This document shows positions 25,093 through 34,978 of a stretch of DNA of 64,000 nucleotides, piece by piece. A model generated the notes under the pieces. It saw only the letters and a program-made list of their open reading frames with translations. It had not been told where the DNA came from and ran no database searches. The position numbers and the translations under genes are program-made. Position 1 is the stretch's first letter, and every line of letters starts with the position of its first letter. Origin of the DNA: Gordonia crocea (GTDB lineage: Bacteria; Actinomycetota; Actinomycetes; Mycobacteriales; Mycobacteriaceae); the NCBI RefSeq assembly GCF_009932435.1, contig NZ_BJOU01000001.1, forward strand, positions 2,170,001 through 2,234,000. The letters run 5' to 3'.

Positions 25093-26514
25093 GTGACCAC
25101 GAGTGATACCCCAACCAGCCCCGCTCGGCACCACGTCGTCATCATCGGCTCCGGATTCGGCGGCCTGTTCGCCGCGCAGCGCCTCAAGCGCGCCGATGTC
25201 GACATCACGCTGATCGCCCGGACCACCCACCACCTGTTCCAGCCGATGCTGTACCAGGTCGCGACGGGAATCGTGTCCGAGGGCGAGATCGCCCCCGCGA
25301 CGCGCATCATCCTGCGCGACCAGAAGAACACCCGCGTCCTGCTCGGCGACGTCTTCGAAATCGACGTCAACGCCCAGACCGTGACCTCGCGCCTGCTGAC
25401 CCGCGTGACGGTGACGCCCTATGACAGCCTGATCATCGCCGCGGGCGCCGACCAGTCGTACTTCGGCAACGATCACTTCGCCGAGTACGCACCCGGCATG
25501 AAGACCATCGACCACGCCCTCGAGCTGCGCGGCCGCATCCTGGGTGCCTTCGAGCAGGCCGAGCTGTCCGACGACCCGGCCGAGCGGGAAAAGCTGCTCA
25601 CCTTCGTCGTCATCGGCGCCGGCCCCACCGGTGTGGAGATGGCCGGGCAGATCGCGGAGATGGCCGACCGGACGCTCAAGGGCTCGTTCCGCCACATCGA
25701 TCCGACAAAGGCACGGGTCATCCTGCTCGACGCGGCGTCGGCGGTGCTCGCGCCCTTCGGCCCGAAGCTGAGCGCCAAGGCGCAGAAGCGGCTGGAGAAG
25801 ATGGGCGTGGAGATCCAGCTCGACGCCATGGTGACCAACCTCGATTACGACGGCCTCGAGGTGAAGGACCCCGACGGGACGGTCCGCCGGATCGAGGCCC
25901 AGTGCAAGGTGTGGTCGGCCGGAGTGCAGGCCAGCGCGCTGGGCTCGATCCTCACCGAGCAGACCGGGGTGGAGCTCGACCGTGCCGGCCGGGTGAAGGT
26001 CGGGCCGGACCTCACGGTGCCGGACAACCCCAACGTCTTCGTCGTCGGCGACATGATGGCCGTCGACGGGGTGCCCGGCGTCGCGCAGGGCGCGATCCAG
26101 GGCGGGCGCTACGCCGCCGACGCGATCAAGGCCGGCCTGAAGGGCCAGACCCCCGACCAGCGCAAACCGTTCTCGTACTTCGACAAGGGTTCGATGGCCA
26201 CCATCTCGCGGTATGCCGCGGTGATGCAGGTGCCCCTTCCGTTCACCAAGAAGAAGTTCGAGACCGAGGGCTACTTCGCCTGGTTGGGCTGGTTGGCGCT
26301 GCACCTGGTCTACCTGGTGGGTTTCCGCAACCGCCTGAACACCTTTATCAACTGGTTCTTCGCCTTCACCACGCGCGGCCGCACCCAACTCGCCGTCACC
26401 GAGCAGCAGGTTTACGCCCGCACCGCGATGGGCGCACTGTCGGCCTTGGAACGACGTGAAGCCGAGGAGATCCAGGAAAAGCTCGCCCGCGCGCAACGCA
26501 AACAGGGCGCCTGA
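25093..26514 (+). CDS. ndh: type II NADH dehydrogenase
   Basis: Single-subunit, non-proton-pumping NADH:quinone oxidoreductase on the inner face of the membrane. The FAD-binding GXGXXG (IIGSGFGGLFAA) is at residue 18, the NAD-binding second Rossmann motif (VVIGAGPTGVEMAG) near 175, and the FAD-binding VVGDMMAVDG near 318. The C-terminal amphipathic and hydrophobic stretch (WLGWLALHLVYLVGFRNRL) serves membrane attachment. GTG start at 25093. Length of 473 is normal. Orthologue of mycobacterial Ndh (Rv1854c); the same gene lies near blaI/gnd in M. tuberculosis. Confidence 0.92.
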   Translation: MTTSDTPTSPARHHVVIIGSGFGGLFAAQRLKRADVDITLIARTTHHLFQPMLYQVATGIVSEGEIAPATRIILRDQKNTRVLLGDVFEIDVNAQTVTSRLLTRVTVTPYDSLIIAAGADQSYFGNDHFAEYAPGMKTIDHALELRGRILGAFEQAELSDDPAEREKLLTFVVIGAGPTGVEMAGQIAEMADRTLKGSFRHIDPTKARVILLDAASAVLAPFGPKLSAKAQKRLEKMGVEIQLDAMVTNLDYDGLEVKDPDGTVRRIEAQCKVWSAGVQASALGSILTEQTGVELDRAGRVKVGPDLTVPDNPNVFVVGDMMAVDGVPGVAQGAIQGGRYAADAIKAGLKGQTPDQRKPFSYFDKGSMATISRYAAVMQVPLPFTKKKFETEGYFAWLGWLALHLVYLVGFRNRLNTFINWFFAFTTRGRTQLAVTEQQVYARTAMGALSALERREAEEIQEKLARAQRKQGA

Positions 26515-26518
26515 GCCA

Positions 26519-27324
26519 CTAACTCGAGGTCTGGTGTCGCCCTGTGTCACCAGACCTCGACTTAGGGCACTTCGGACACCGGGCAAGCTGTCCCGACCAA
26601 CCGAGTCGGCGCAGCTTGGCGGCGACTTTCGCGGCGGTGAGGCAGGGGCGGCCGACGACCTGGCCCCAGCCGAGGCGCAGCGATTCCTTTCCGGCGAACA
26701 CGGCTGCGTCGAGGTCTCGCTCCAGATCGGCGTCGCGGGAGCGTGCTTCGTCGTGACCGAATCGCCCGTCGAGTTCGATGATCAGCCCCCACTCCTCGTA
26801 CTCGATGTCGCGCAGGCCGCGGCGACCCACACCGGTCGGCGTCTGCCGTCGGGGTCGTGGCAGACGGTGCGGGCGTTCGACGCCGCTCAGGTAGGCGTGT
26901 TCGAGGACCGAGCACGCGCCGCCGGCCACATCGGCCAGGACGCCGCGGATCAACGCACGCCGCCGATACCGATCGCGCGAGTCCAGATCGGCGAGCAGCC
27001 GTTGCGGCGTGGTCAGTCGCTCGCGGACCACGTCGGCGAGGACCGCGATCGCATCGAATTCCGAACCACGCGCTCGAGGTTCGGGATGTGCGCCCGACAG
27101 TCGACGGCGATGTGGATCGGACCGCTGCCGGGATCCCCCAACCCCGCGGCGGCCAAGGCCGACCGGTGTGCGTCAGATACACCCCGGACTACAGAAACCC
27201 ACTCACCACGACGCAGCCGCGTGCGGACCTGGCCGACGGTGAGCCCGCAGTCCAATGCCTGGCGCCGGCTGATCACACCGTCCTGTGCGTACAGGATCTC
27301 GTCGAGGTGAAATCGATCAGCCAT
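26519..27324 (-). pseudogene. decayed AbiEi/DUF559-type gene
   Basis: Remains of a protein with an N-terminal AbiEi-type winged helix and a C-terminal DUF559-like nuclease fold, a family scattered through actinobacterial genomes. The N-terminal part (DGVISRRQALDCGLTVGQVR, from ATG 27324) runs in one frame to about 27060. The C-terminal part (TPQRLLADLDSRDRYRRRALI ... WGLIIELDGRFGHDE) is in another frame, open from before 27031. The frames join at about 27060 (RVVRNS / FDAIAVLADV). Relative to intact family members, about 50-80 residues between winged helix and nuclease also seem missing. A frameshift plus a deletion suggests an inactive gene. It is bounded by two hairpin repeats. Confidence 0.65.
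26520..26564. repeat. hairpin repeat copy 1 downstream of ndh
   Basis: A 13-bp perfect stem (TCGAGGTCTGGTG at 26524-26536 with its complement at 26548-26560) encloses an 11-bp loop. It extends to about 17 bp with one mismatch (TAAC...CTTA). It could terminate both ndh and the opposite-strand pseudogene, but it has no T-tract and a related copy lies at 27415, so it is more likely a dispersed palindromic repeat. Confidence 0.65.
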
Positions 27325-27414
27325 GCCCCCATGCTGCGCAGCCGTCGAGGCGATGGATAGGCCCGCGTGTCACGCCTGTGCACAACTGCGTGTCGAGGGA
27401 TAACTCGCGACGAC

Positions 27415-27495
27415 TAACTCGAGGTTTGGTGTCGCTATCTGTCACCAGACCTCGACTTAGCCCAGACCTCGAGTTAGCGCAGACCTCGACTTGGC
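27415..27495. repeat. hairpin repeat copy 2 with extra half units
   Basis: Starts like copy 1 (TAACTCGAGGT/T TTGGTGTCG) with a 13-bp stem at 27419-27431 and 27443-27455, one G-T pair. It is followed by two more half units CAGACCTCGA(G/C)TT at about 27463 and 27480. The same words occur at 26520, so the pseudogene between them is enclosed by directly oriented repeat copies. Confidence 0.6.
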
Positions 27496-27516
27496 GCAGC
27501 GCTCGGACTGAGGGCC

Positions 27517-27918
27517 TCAGATGTTCTGGAGGCGAACGCGGCCCTGGGCGAGCAGCGTCCCGTCGGGAAGGCTCATGTCGACCTGCCACAGCTGCTGGCG
27601 CTTGCCGCGGTGGATCGGAACCGAGCGCGCGACGATCGTGCCGGTGGAGACCGACTTGAGGAAATCTGTGCTGTTGTTCACACCGACGGCGGTCCCGCCG
27701 ATGCCGGTCTGCTCCAGCCAGAGGAATCCGGAGATGCTCGCGACGCTCTCCGCCATCGCGCAGTACACGCCGCCGTGGACGATGCCGAACGGCTGATGGT
27801 GCTTCTCGGTGATGTCGATCTCGGTGACGACGCCGTCGCCGGTGGCCTCGATGAAGCGCATTCCCAGGTGGGCGTCGAGGCCGGACGGACTGTCGGGTGC
27901 TGGTGTGTTCTCGGTCAT
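27517..27918 (-). CDS. PaaI-type hotdog thioesterase (Rv1847-like)
   Basis: Single-domain thioesterase of the PaaI/hotdog type. The HHQPFGIVHGGVYCAMAESVAS block near residues 40-60 holds the HGG motif and the catalytic acidic residue of this family. ATG at 27918 is preceded by a -10 box (TAGCCT) 6 bp upstream, so it is probably translated from a leaderless mRNA. At 133 residues it is full length. By position next to blaI it corresponds to M. tuberculosis Rv1847. Its acyl-CoA substrate is unknown. Confidence 0.8.
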   Translation of the reverse strand: MTENTPAPDSPSGLDAHLGMRFIEATGDGVVTEIDITEKHHQPFGIVHGGVYCAMAESVASISGFLWLEQTGIGGTAVGVNNSTDFLKSVSTGTIVARSVPIHRGKRQQLWQVDMSLPDGTLLAQGRVRLQNI

Positions 27919-27924
27919 AACCCC

Positions 27925-27930
27925 AGGCTA
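27925..27930 (-). promoter_or_regulatory. -10 element for leaderless thioesterase mRNA
   Basis: TAGCCT read on the minus strand, 6 bp before the ATG at 27918. It lies downstream of the sRNA terminator, so the thioesterase has its own start of transcription. Confidence 0.5.
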
Positions 27931-27951
27931 TCCCCCGGCACCTGACCCGAA

Positions 27952-27994
27952 AACAGCGGCAGGCCCCACGTTCTCCTACGACGTGGGGCCTGCC
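27952..27994 (-). terminator. intrinsic terminator of the MrsI-like sRNA
   Basis: On the minus strand the stem GGCAGGCCCCACGT (27994-27981) pairs perfectly with 27971-27958 around a 9-nt loop CGTAGGAGA. GCTGTTTTC follows, giving a U-tract. The loop is exposed and could be the sRNA seed. Confidence 0.8.
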
Positions 27995-28050
27995 GTGCGA
28001 CGTGGATTGGGGGTCTCTGCAGCCCTCAGGACACTCGCTCAATCCGCGTA
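27952..28050 (-). ncRNA. mrsI: MrsI-like iron-responsive small RNA
   Basis: No protein frame fits this interval, yet it has a complete transcription unit on the minus strand. A TTGACA -35 (28085-28080), 17 bp spacer and TACATT -10 (28062-28057) predict a start near 28050. An IdeR/DtxR-type box covers the spacer. A strong 14-bp hairpin followed by TTTT ends the RNA near 27952, giving about 99 nt. M. tuberculosis MrsI, an IdeR-controlled sRNA of about 100 nt that spares iron, lies between blaI (Rv1846c) and the thioesterase gene Rv1847 in the same orientation. Position, size, control and terminator all agree; sequence identity to MrsI was not checked. Confidence 0.75.
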
Positions 28051-28056
28051 ATTAGT

Positions 28057-28085
28057 AATGTAGGCTAGCCTTACCTAGTTGTCAA
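28057..28085 (-). promoter_or_regulatory. sigma-A promoter with IdeR iron box for the sRNA
   Basis: Minus-strand TTGACA, 17 bp, TACATT. The spacer holds CTAGGTAAGGCTAGCCTAC (28078-28060), matching 15 of 19 positions of the IdeR/DtxR consensus TTAGGTTAGGCTAACCTAA. Iron-loaded IdeR bound here would block RNA polymerase, so the sRNA should be made when iron is scarce. Confidence 0.75.
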
Positions 28086-28189
28086 CTCCCGCCGTAAGAG
28101 TCGATCGATTACCCCCAGGAGCAGCAGTGACCGCCACAATGGACGCACGCACCACACCAATCCGATCCGACCGCGCCCGCATCGGTAGA

Positions 28190-28600
28190 ATGAAAAAGGT
28201 GAACGGGTTGGGAGATCTCGAACGAGCGGTCATGGACGCGCTCTGGGCTTCGAGCACCCCGCAAACCGTCCGGCAGGTACATGAGGCGCTGAATCAGTCG
28301 CGCAACCTCGCCTACACGACGGTGATGACCGTGCTCCAGCGCCTGGCAAAGAAGGGACTGGTGTCCCAGATCCGCGACGACCGCGCCCACAAGTACCAGG
28401 CGGCCCACCACCGCGAGGACCTCGTCGCGAGTCTGATGGTCGACGTCCTCGATTCCGCCGACGCCCCCGGCTCGCGGGAGGCCGCCCTGGTCTCCTTCGT
28501 CGGACAGGTGGGCGCTGACGAAGCCGCCGCGCTGCGCGCCGCCCTCGACGACCTCGAGCGCAGCCGCGGCATCTCGACGAAATCCGACGAACCGACGTGA
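28190..28600 (+). CDS. blaI: BlaI/MecI-family transcriptional repressor
   Basis: Winged-helix repressor of the BlaI/MecI type: LGDLERAVMDALW at the start, recognition helix in LAYTTVMTVLQRLAKKGLV, then a C-terminal dimer region. In mycobacteria BlaI controls blaC and respiratory genes and is released through an M56 peptidase, here the next gene (GTGA overlap). Start choice is open. ATG 28190 gives the same N-terminal length as Rv1846c. GTG 28127 has a good AGGAG site and would add 21 residues. GTG 28199 sits 7 bp after a TAGAAT -10-like box and could be leaderless. Confidence 0.85.
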   Translation: MKKVNGLGDLERAVMDALWASSTPQTVRQVHEALNQSRNLAYTTVMTVLQRLAKKGLVSQIRDDRAHKYQAAHHREDLVASLMVDVLDSADAPGSREAALVSFVGQVGADEAAALRAALDDLERSRGISTKSDEPT

Positions 28601-29547
28601 CCGCGGTCGCGTTCGGCCTGCTGTGCCTGCTACTCATCGGGCCCGTCCCGGAGTGGCTGTCACGTGCGCAGTGGCCGATGCGCGCCCCTCGCGCGGCGAT
28701 GACGCTGTGGCAGGCGATCGCCATCGCCGCCATCCTGTCTGCATTCAGCGCCGGCTTGGCCATCGCGGCGAACCTGCTGCGCCCCGGTCCCGACGGCACG
28801 CCCACCACGAGTATCTCCGCCGAGATTGAGCGCCTGGGCTGGCCGCTGTGGCTGCTGTCGGTCGGCGCCTTCGCCGCGACCGTGCTGGTCGGCATCCGAC
28901 TGACCGTCACGACGATCCGCGTCGGGGTCCGCACCCGCGCCCGACGAGCCGCGCACCGCGACCTCGTCGATTTGATCGCCACCATCGACGACCCGGTCGT
29001 GGGCGACGGGCACCCGTTGCGCGCCCGCTACATCCGGCGTCTGGCCGTCGACAAACCTCTCGCCTATTGCCTTCCGGGGCGCCAGCGCCGCGTCGTCGTC
29101 ACCGACGGCGCCGTCGCCTGTCTCTCCGACGATGAGCTGCGTGCCGTCCTCGCGCACGAACGCGCCCACCTGCGCGCCCGCCACGATCTGGTGATCGAGG
29201 CGTTCATCGCCCTGCAGACCGCATTCCCCCACTTCGTCCGCAGCAAATCAGCACTCGGCTCGGTCGAACTCCTCGCCGAAGCGCTCGCCGACGACCAGGC
29301 GGTACGGTCGACCAGCCCGACGACGCTGGCACGCGCCCTCGTCGCCGTCTCCGACTCCAGCGCACCGGTCGGGGCGCTCGCCGCCGGCGGTTCCACCACC
29401 CTGGCCCGGATCACGCGGCTGGCCGCCCCCAACTCCGCACGGGTCGCGGTCACCGCCTACGCCGCCGCCGCCGCGCTCCTGATCGTGCCGACCCTCGCCG
29501 TGGCCATACCGTGGCTGGTCGAGTTGTCCCGACTCATCGGTGGTTAA
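28597..29547 (+). CDS. M56 (BlaR1/MecR1-like) membrane metallopeptidase
   Basis: Membrane zinc peptidase predicted to cleave BlaI. Membrane helices lie at about residues 1-18, 35-60, 82-105 and 285-310. The zinc site HERAH (HEXXH) is near residue 188 in AVLAHERAHLRARHDLV, and the downstream glutamate helix (LLAEALADDQAV) follows near 225. It lacks the penicillin-binding sensor domain of true BlaR1, like the M. tuberculosis counterpart Rv1845c, so what it senses is unclear. The GTG start overlaps the blaI stop. Confidence 0.85.
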   Translation: MTAVAFGLLCLLLIGPVPEWLSRAQWPMRAPRAAMTLWQAIAIAAILSAFSAGLAIAANLLRPGPDGTPTTSISAEIERLGWPLWLLSVGAFAATVLVGIRLTVTTIRVGVRTRARRAAHRDLVDLIATIDDPVVGDGHPLRARYIRRLAVDKPLAYCLPGRQRRVVVTDGAVACLSDDELRAVLAHERAHLRARHDLVIEAFIALQTAFPHFVRSKSALGSVELLAEALADDQAVRSTSPTTLARALVAVSDSSAPVGALAAGGSTTLARITRLAAPNSARVAVTAYAAAAALLIVPTLAVAIPWLVELSRLIGG

Positions 29548-29557
29548 GCTGACAGCC

Positions 29558-31000
29558 ATGACTGCACCTTCCGCCAATGCCCAAATCGGGGTGACCGGAC
29601 TCGCCGTGATGGGGTCCAACATCGCCCGCAACTTCGCCCGCAATGGATACACGGTGGCGGTGCACAACCGGTCGATCGCCAAGACCGACGCCCTGATCGC
29701 CGACCACGGCGGTGACGGCGACTTCGTGCGCACCGAGACGATGGCCGAGTTCGCCGCAGCGCTGGAACGACCGCGCCGCGCACTCATCATGGTCCAGGCC
29801 GGCGATGCGACCGACGCCGTCATCGAGGAACTCGCCGCCGTCTTCGAGCCCGGCGACATCATCATCGACGGCGGCAACGCCCTGTACACCGACACGATCC
29901 GCCGCGAGGCCAGCCTCGCCGAGCGGGGCCTGCTGTTCATCGGCGCTGGCATCTCCGGCGGCGAAGAGGGCGCCCTCCTCGGCCCGGCCATCATGCCCGG
30001 CGGCCCCGCCGAGTCCTATGCCGCCGTCGGCCCCATGCTGGAGAAGGTTGCCGCGCAGGTCGACGGTGAGCCGTGCTGCACCCACATCGGCCCCGACGGC
30101 AGCGGCCACTTCGTCAAGATGGTCCACAACGGCATCGAATACGCCGACATGCAGCTCATCGGCGAGGCCTACGACCTCATGCGACAGGCGTTGGGCATGT
30201 CGGCGGCAGACATGGCAGCGGTCTTCGCCGAGTGGAACAACACCGAACTCGCCAGCTACCTGATCGAGATCACCGCCGAGGTCCTCGCCCAGGTCGACGC
30301 CAAGACCGGCAAGCCGCTGGTCGACGTGATCGTCGACGAGGCCGGTCAGAAGGGCACCGGCCGCTGGACGGTCAAGTCGGCCTTGGACCTGGGCATCCCG
30401 GTCACCGGCATCGCCGAGGCGGTCTTCGCCCGCGCGCTGTCGAGTTCGCGCGCCCAGCGCGACGCCGCCGAGGGACTGGCAGCCGGCACCCTCGCGCCCG
30501 CGCCGGCCGATCCGCGCGCCTTCATCGACGACATCAAGGCCGCGCTCTATGCGTCGAAGGTGGTCGCCTACGCCCAGGGCTTCGACCAGATCGCCGCCGG
30601 CAGCCGCGAATATGGTTGGAACGTCGATCCGGGCGCTCTGGCCACGATTTGGCGCGGCGGCTGCATCATCCGAGCCCAATTCCTCGACCGGATCCGCGAG
30701 GCGTACGACGCCGGGAGCGACTTGCCATCGTTGTTGCTTGCCCCCTACTTCCGCGACGCCGTCGAGTCGGGAATCGACTCGTGGCGCCGTGTTGTGGCGA
30801 CCGCCGCCCAGATGGGTATCCCGGTGCCGGCCTTCGGTTCGTCGCTGGCCTACTACGACGGCCTGCGCGCGCCGCGTCTGCCGGCCGCCCTCACCCAGGG
30901 TCTGCGCGACTACTTCGGCGCCCACACCTACCGGCGGATCGACGAGCCGGGCAGCTTCCACACCCTGTGGAGCGGCGACCACACCGAAGTCACCGCCTGA
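29558..31000 (+). CDS. gnd: 6-phosphogluconate dehydrogenase, decarboxylating
   Basis: Oxidises 6-phosphogluconate to ribulose 5-phosphate with release of CO2 and NADPH (pentose phosphate pathway, cytoplasm). The nucleotide-binding GLAVMGSNIARN is near residue 14, the substrate-binding block GISGGEEGALLGPAIMPGG near 130, and the catalytic Lys/His stretch (GHFVKMVHNGIEY) near 182. Residues 255-270 hold KGTGRWT. 480 residues, the usual length of the homodimeric long form. I choose ATG 29558 over the upstream GTG because the family motif begins right after it. It lies downstream of the M56 gene as in M. tuberculosis (gnd1). Confidence 0.93.
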   Translation: MTAPSANAQIGVTGLAVMGSNIARNFARNGYTVAVHNRSIAKTDALIADHGGDGDFVRTETMAEFAAALERPRRALIMVQAGDATDAVIEELAAVFEPGDIIIDGGNALYTDTIRREASLAERGLLFIGAGISGGEEGALLGPAIMPGGPAESYAAVGPMLEKVAAQVDGEPCCTHIGPDGSGHFVKMVHNGIEYADMQLIGEAYDLMRQALGMSAADMAAVFAEWNNTELASYLIEITAEVLAQVDAKTGKPLVDVIVDEAGQKGTGRWTVKSALDLGIPVTGIAEAVFARALSSSRAQRDAAEGLAAGTLAPAPADPRAFIDDIKAALYASKVVAYAQGFDQIAAGSREYGWNVDPGALATIWRGGCIIRAQFLDRIREAYDAGSDLPSLLLAPYFRDAVESGIDSWRRVVATAAQMGIPVPAFGSSLAYYDGLRAPRLPAALTQGLRDYFGAHTYRRIDEPGSFHTLWSGDHTEVTA

Positions 31001-32467
<1,467 letters not shown>

Positions 32468-32470
32468 CCG

Positions 32471-33898
32471 ATGGACTGGACTGACATAGCCATGACCGTC
32501 GGCGCCGTGGTCGGGTTCATCGCACTGACCCTCGGCACGGCGGTCTTCGTCGCCGCCGAGTTCTCGCTCACCGCCCTGGAGCGCTCGACGGTCACCGACG
32601 ACGTCGCGACCCGCGGCGACCGGCGCTCCCGACAGGTCGACCGCGCCCACCGCACACTGTCGTTCCAACTGTCCGGCGCCCAGCTCGGTATCACCATCAC
32701 CACCCTGATCACCGGCTATCTCGCCGAGCCGGTGCTCGCCCAGTTCATCAACCCGGCGCTGTCGGCGCTGCGCGTCCCGACCGGCCTGCACGCCGGACTC
32801 ACCGCGGTCCTGGCGCTCGTCCTGGCGACCTCTTTGTCGATGGTGTTGGGCGAACTCATCCCCAAGAACCTGGCGATCGCGCTGCCGCTGGCCACCGCCC
32901 GGCTCACCGCCGCACCCATGATCGCGTTCTCGGCGGTGTTCAAATGGGCGATCAACGGGCTCAACGGCACGGCCAACTGGCTGGTGCGCCGGCTCGGCGT
33001 CGAACCCGCCGAAGAGCTCGCCTCGGCCCGCTCGCCCCAGGAACTCGCCTCCCTGGTCCGCAACTCCGCGCTTCACGGGTCCATCGACGCCGACACCGCC
33101 GAACTCGTCGACCGGTCGCTGCGCTTCGGCGAGTTGACCGCAGAAGACCTGATGACCCCGCGCGTGCGGGTGACCACCCTCGGCCCCGCCGACACCGTCG
33201 ACGACCTGGTCCGCGTCGCCGCCGACACCGGCCACAGCCGGTTCCCGGTCTGCCACGAGGGCGACCTGGACAACCTGGTCGGCGTCGTCCACATCAAGCA
33301 GGCGTTCTCGGTGCCCCACGACGAGCTGCGCACCACCCGCCTCGACACCCTCGTCTGGCCGGTGGCCACGGTCCCGGCCAGTCTCGACGGCGACGCCGTC
33401 GTCGAACAGCTCGCGGGTGCCGGCCTCGAGGTGTGCGTGGTCATCGACGAATACGGCGGAACCGCCGGCATCGTCACCACCGAAGACGTGATCGAGGAGA
33501 TCGTCGGCGCGGTCACCGACGAACACGACGACGAGAGCGACGAGGTCACCACCGACGGCGCCGGCTTCCTCTGCTCCGGGTTGCTGCGGCTCGACGAGTT
33601 GGAGGACGCCACCGGCCTGCGGGCCCCGGAGGGCGCCTACGACACCCTCGGCGGCCTGGTCATGTACCGCCTGGAGCGGATTGCCGCCGTCGGCGACGAA
33701 GTGGTGCTGGAGTCGCTGGCCCGCGGCCGCGACGACCGCCACGACGACGACGAGGAATCCGACGGTAACGGGCACGGTCCCGCCGAACAGCGCTGGCGGG
33801 CCCGCGTGACCGCCATGGACGGGCGCCGCATCGACACGGTGTCGCTGCAACCGCTGCCCGACGACGACACCGCAACGACCACCGGAGTGGACTCATGA
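32471..33898 (+). CDS. CNNM/CorC-like transporter-associated protein (DUF21-CBS-CorC)
   Basis: Inner-membrane protein with an N-terminal DUF21 domain of about four helices (residues 1-170), a CBS pair (about 205-330, with GHSRFPVCHEGDLDNLVGVV) and a CorC/HlyC C-terminal domain (about 345-440). Such proteins are linked to magnesium or other cation export. Near residue 420 an Asp/His-rich insert (RDDRHDDDEESDGNGHG) may bind metal. It follows guaB1 by 3 bp, and its stop overlaps a second DUF21-CBS gene (ATGA). Corresponds to Rv1842c. Confidence 0.85.
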   Translation: MDWTDIAMTVGAVVGFIALTLGTAVFVAAEFSLTALERSTVTDDVATRGDRRSRQVDRAHRTLSFQLSGAQLGITITTLITGYLAEPVLAQFINPALSALRVPTGLHAGLTAVLALVLATSLSMVLGELIPKNLAIALPLATARLTAAPMIAFSAVFKWAINGLNGTANWLVRRLGVEPAEELASARSPQELASLVRNSALHGSIDADTAELVDRSLRFGELTAEDLMTPRVRVTTLGPADTVDDLVRVAADTGHSRFPVCHEGDLDNLVGVVHIKQAFSVPHDELRTTRLDTLVWPVATVPASLDGDAVVEQLAGAGLEVCVVIDEYGGTAGIVTTEDVIEEIVGAVTDEHDDESDEVTTDGAGFLCSGLLRLDELEDATGLRAPEGAYDTLGGLVMYRLERIAAVGDEVVLESLARGRDDRHDDDEESDGNGHGPAEQRWRARVTAMDGRRIDTVSLQPLPDDDTATTTGVDS

Positions 33899-34959
33899 GT
33901 GACTGGGTCGGCGTCGCACTGACCGTCGCGCTACTCGCGGCCAACGCCTTCTTCGTGGCCGCCGAGTTCTCGTTGATCTCGGCGCGGCGCGACCGTCTGG
34001 AGGCCCTCGCCGAGGACGGGCAAGCCCGGGCCCGGACGGTGATCCGCGCCTCCGAACGCCTGTCGATCATGCTGGCCGGGGCGCAGTTGGGCATCACCAT
34101 CTGCTCGATCCTGCTCGGCCGCGTCGGCGAACCGGCCATCGCGCACCTGCTGGAGAAGCCGTTGGAGTGGGCCTCGGTCCCGCACGGCCTGCTGCACCCG
34201 ATCAGCTTCACCGTGTCGCTGACCCTCGTGGTGATCCTGCACATCCTGCTCGGCGAAATGGTCCCGAAGAACATCGCACTGGCCGGCCCGGAGCGCGCGG
34301 CCATGTTGCTGGTGCCGATCCACCTGTTCTTCGTGCGGCTGACCCGGCCGATCATCGCCGTCTACAACTGGATCGCCAACATCTCGCTGCGCGCCATGCG
34401 CGTCACGCCGCGCGACGAACTAGACTCGACGGTGTCACAGGGCGAACTCGCGGTGATGATCAGCGATTCGCGCGACGAGGGACTCCTCGACGACGAGGAG
34501 CACCAGCGCCTCACCCGGGCACTGGCCAGCGTCGGGCACACCGTCGCCGATGTGATGATCCCGCTCGCCCGGGTCCGATTCGTCGACGTCGAACACGGCC
34601 AGAGCGGACCCACGCTGCGCACTGTCGAAGAAGCCGTCGTCGAGACCGGGTACTCACGCTTCCCGGTCCGCGCCGAGGACGGCACCCCCGCCGGATACCT
34701 GCACCTCAAAGACGTCCTGGGGGCGATCGTCGACGACAACCGCGGCCCGGGAACGATCATCGGCGCCGACGAGATCCGCCCCCTCCCGGTACTGACCGCC
34801 GCGACACTGCTCGACGACGCGATGGCCGAACTGCGCCGCACCAGTTCACACTTGGCCGCCGTCGTCGACGACGAGGGCGCGACGATCGGGCTGGTGGCCC
34901 TCGCCGACCTCGTCGAAGATCTTCTCGGCACCGTCCGGGACGCCACCCACCGGGTCTGA
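33895..34959 (+). CDS. second DUF21-CBS membrane protein (CNNM-like)
   Basis: Shorter relative of the preceding gene: DUF21 membrane domain (about residues 1-165) and a CBS pair (about 200-345), but no CorC/HlyC domain. The DUF21 signature NAFFVAAEFSLISARRDRL is near residue 20. Its gene overlaps the previous one by 4 bp, as for Rv1842c-Rv1841c, suggesting the two form a heteromeric complex. 354 residues; truncation of the CorC domain is usual for this second partner. Confidence 0.83.
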   Translation: MSDWVGVALTVALLAANAFFVAAEFSLISARRDRLEALAEDGQARARTVIRASERLSIMLAGAQLGITICSILLGRVGEPAIAHLLEKPLEWASVPHGLLHPISFTVSLTLVVILHILLGEMVPKNIALAGPERAAMLLVPIHLFFVRLTRPIIAVYNWIANISLRAMRVTPRDELDSTVSQGELAVMISDSRDEGLLDDEEHQRLTRALASVGHTVADVMIPLARVRFVDVEHGQSGPTLRTVEEAVVETGYSRFPVRAEDGTPAGYLHLKDVLGAIVDDNRGPGTIIGADEIRPLPVLTAATLLDDAMAELRRTSSHLAAVVDDEGATIGLVALADLVEDLLGTVRDATHRV

Positions 34960-34978
34960 GGCGACGGCGACGGCGACG

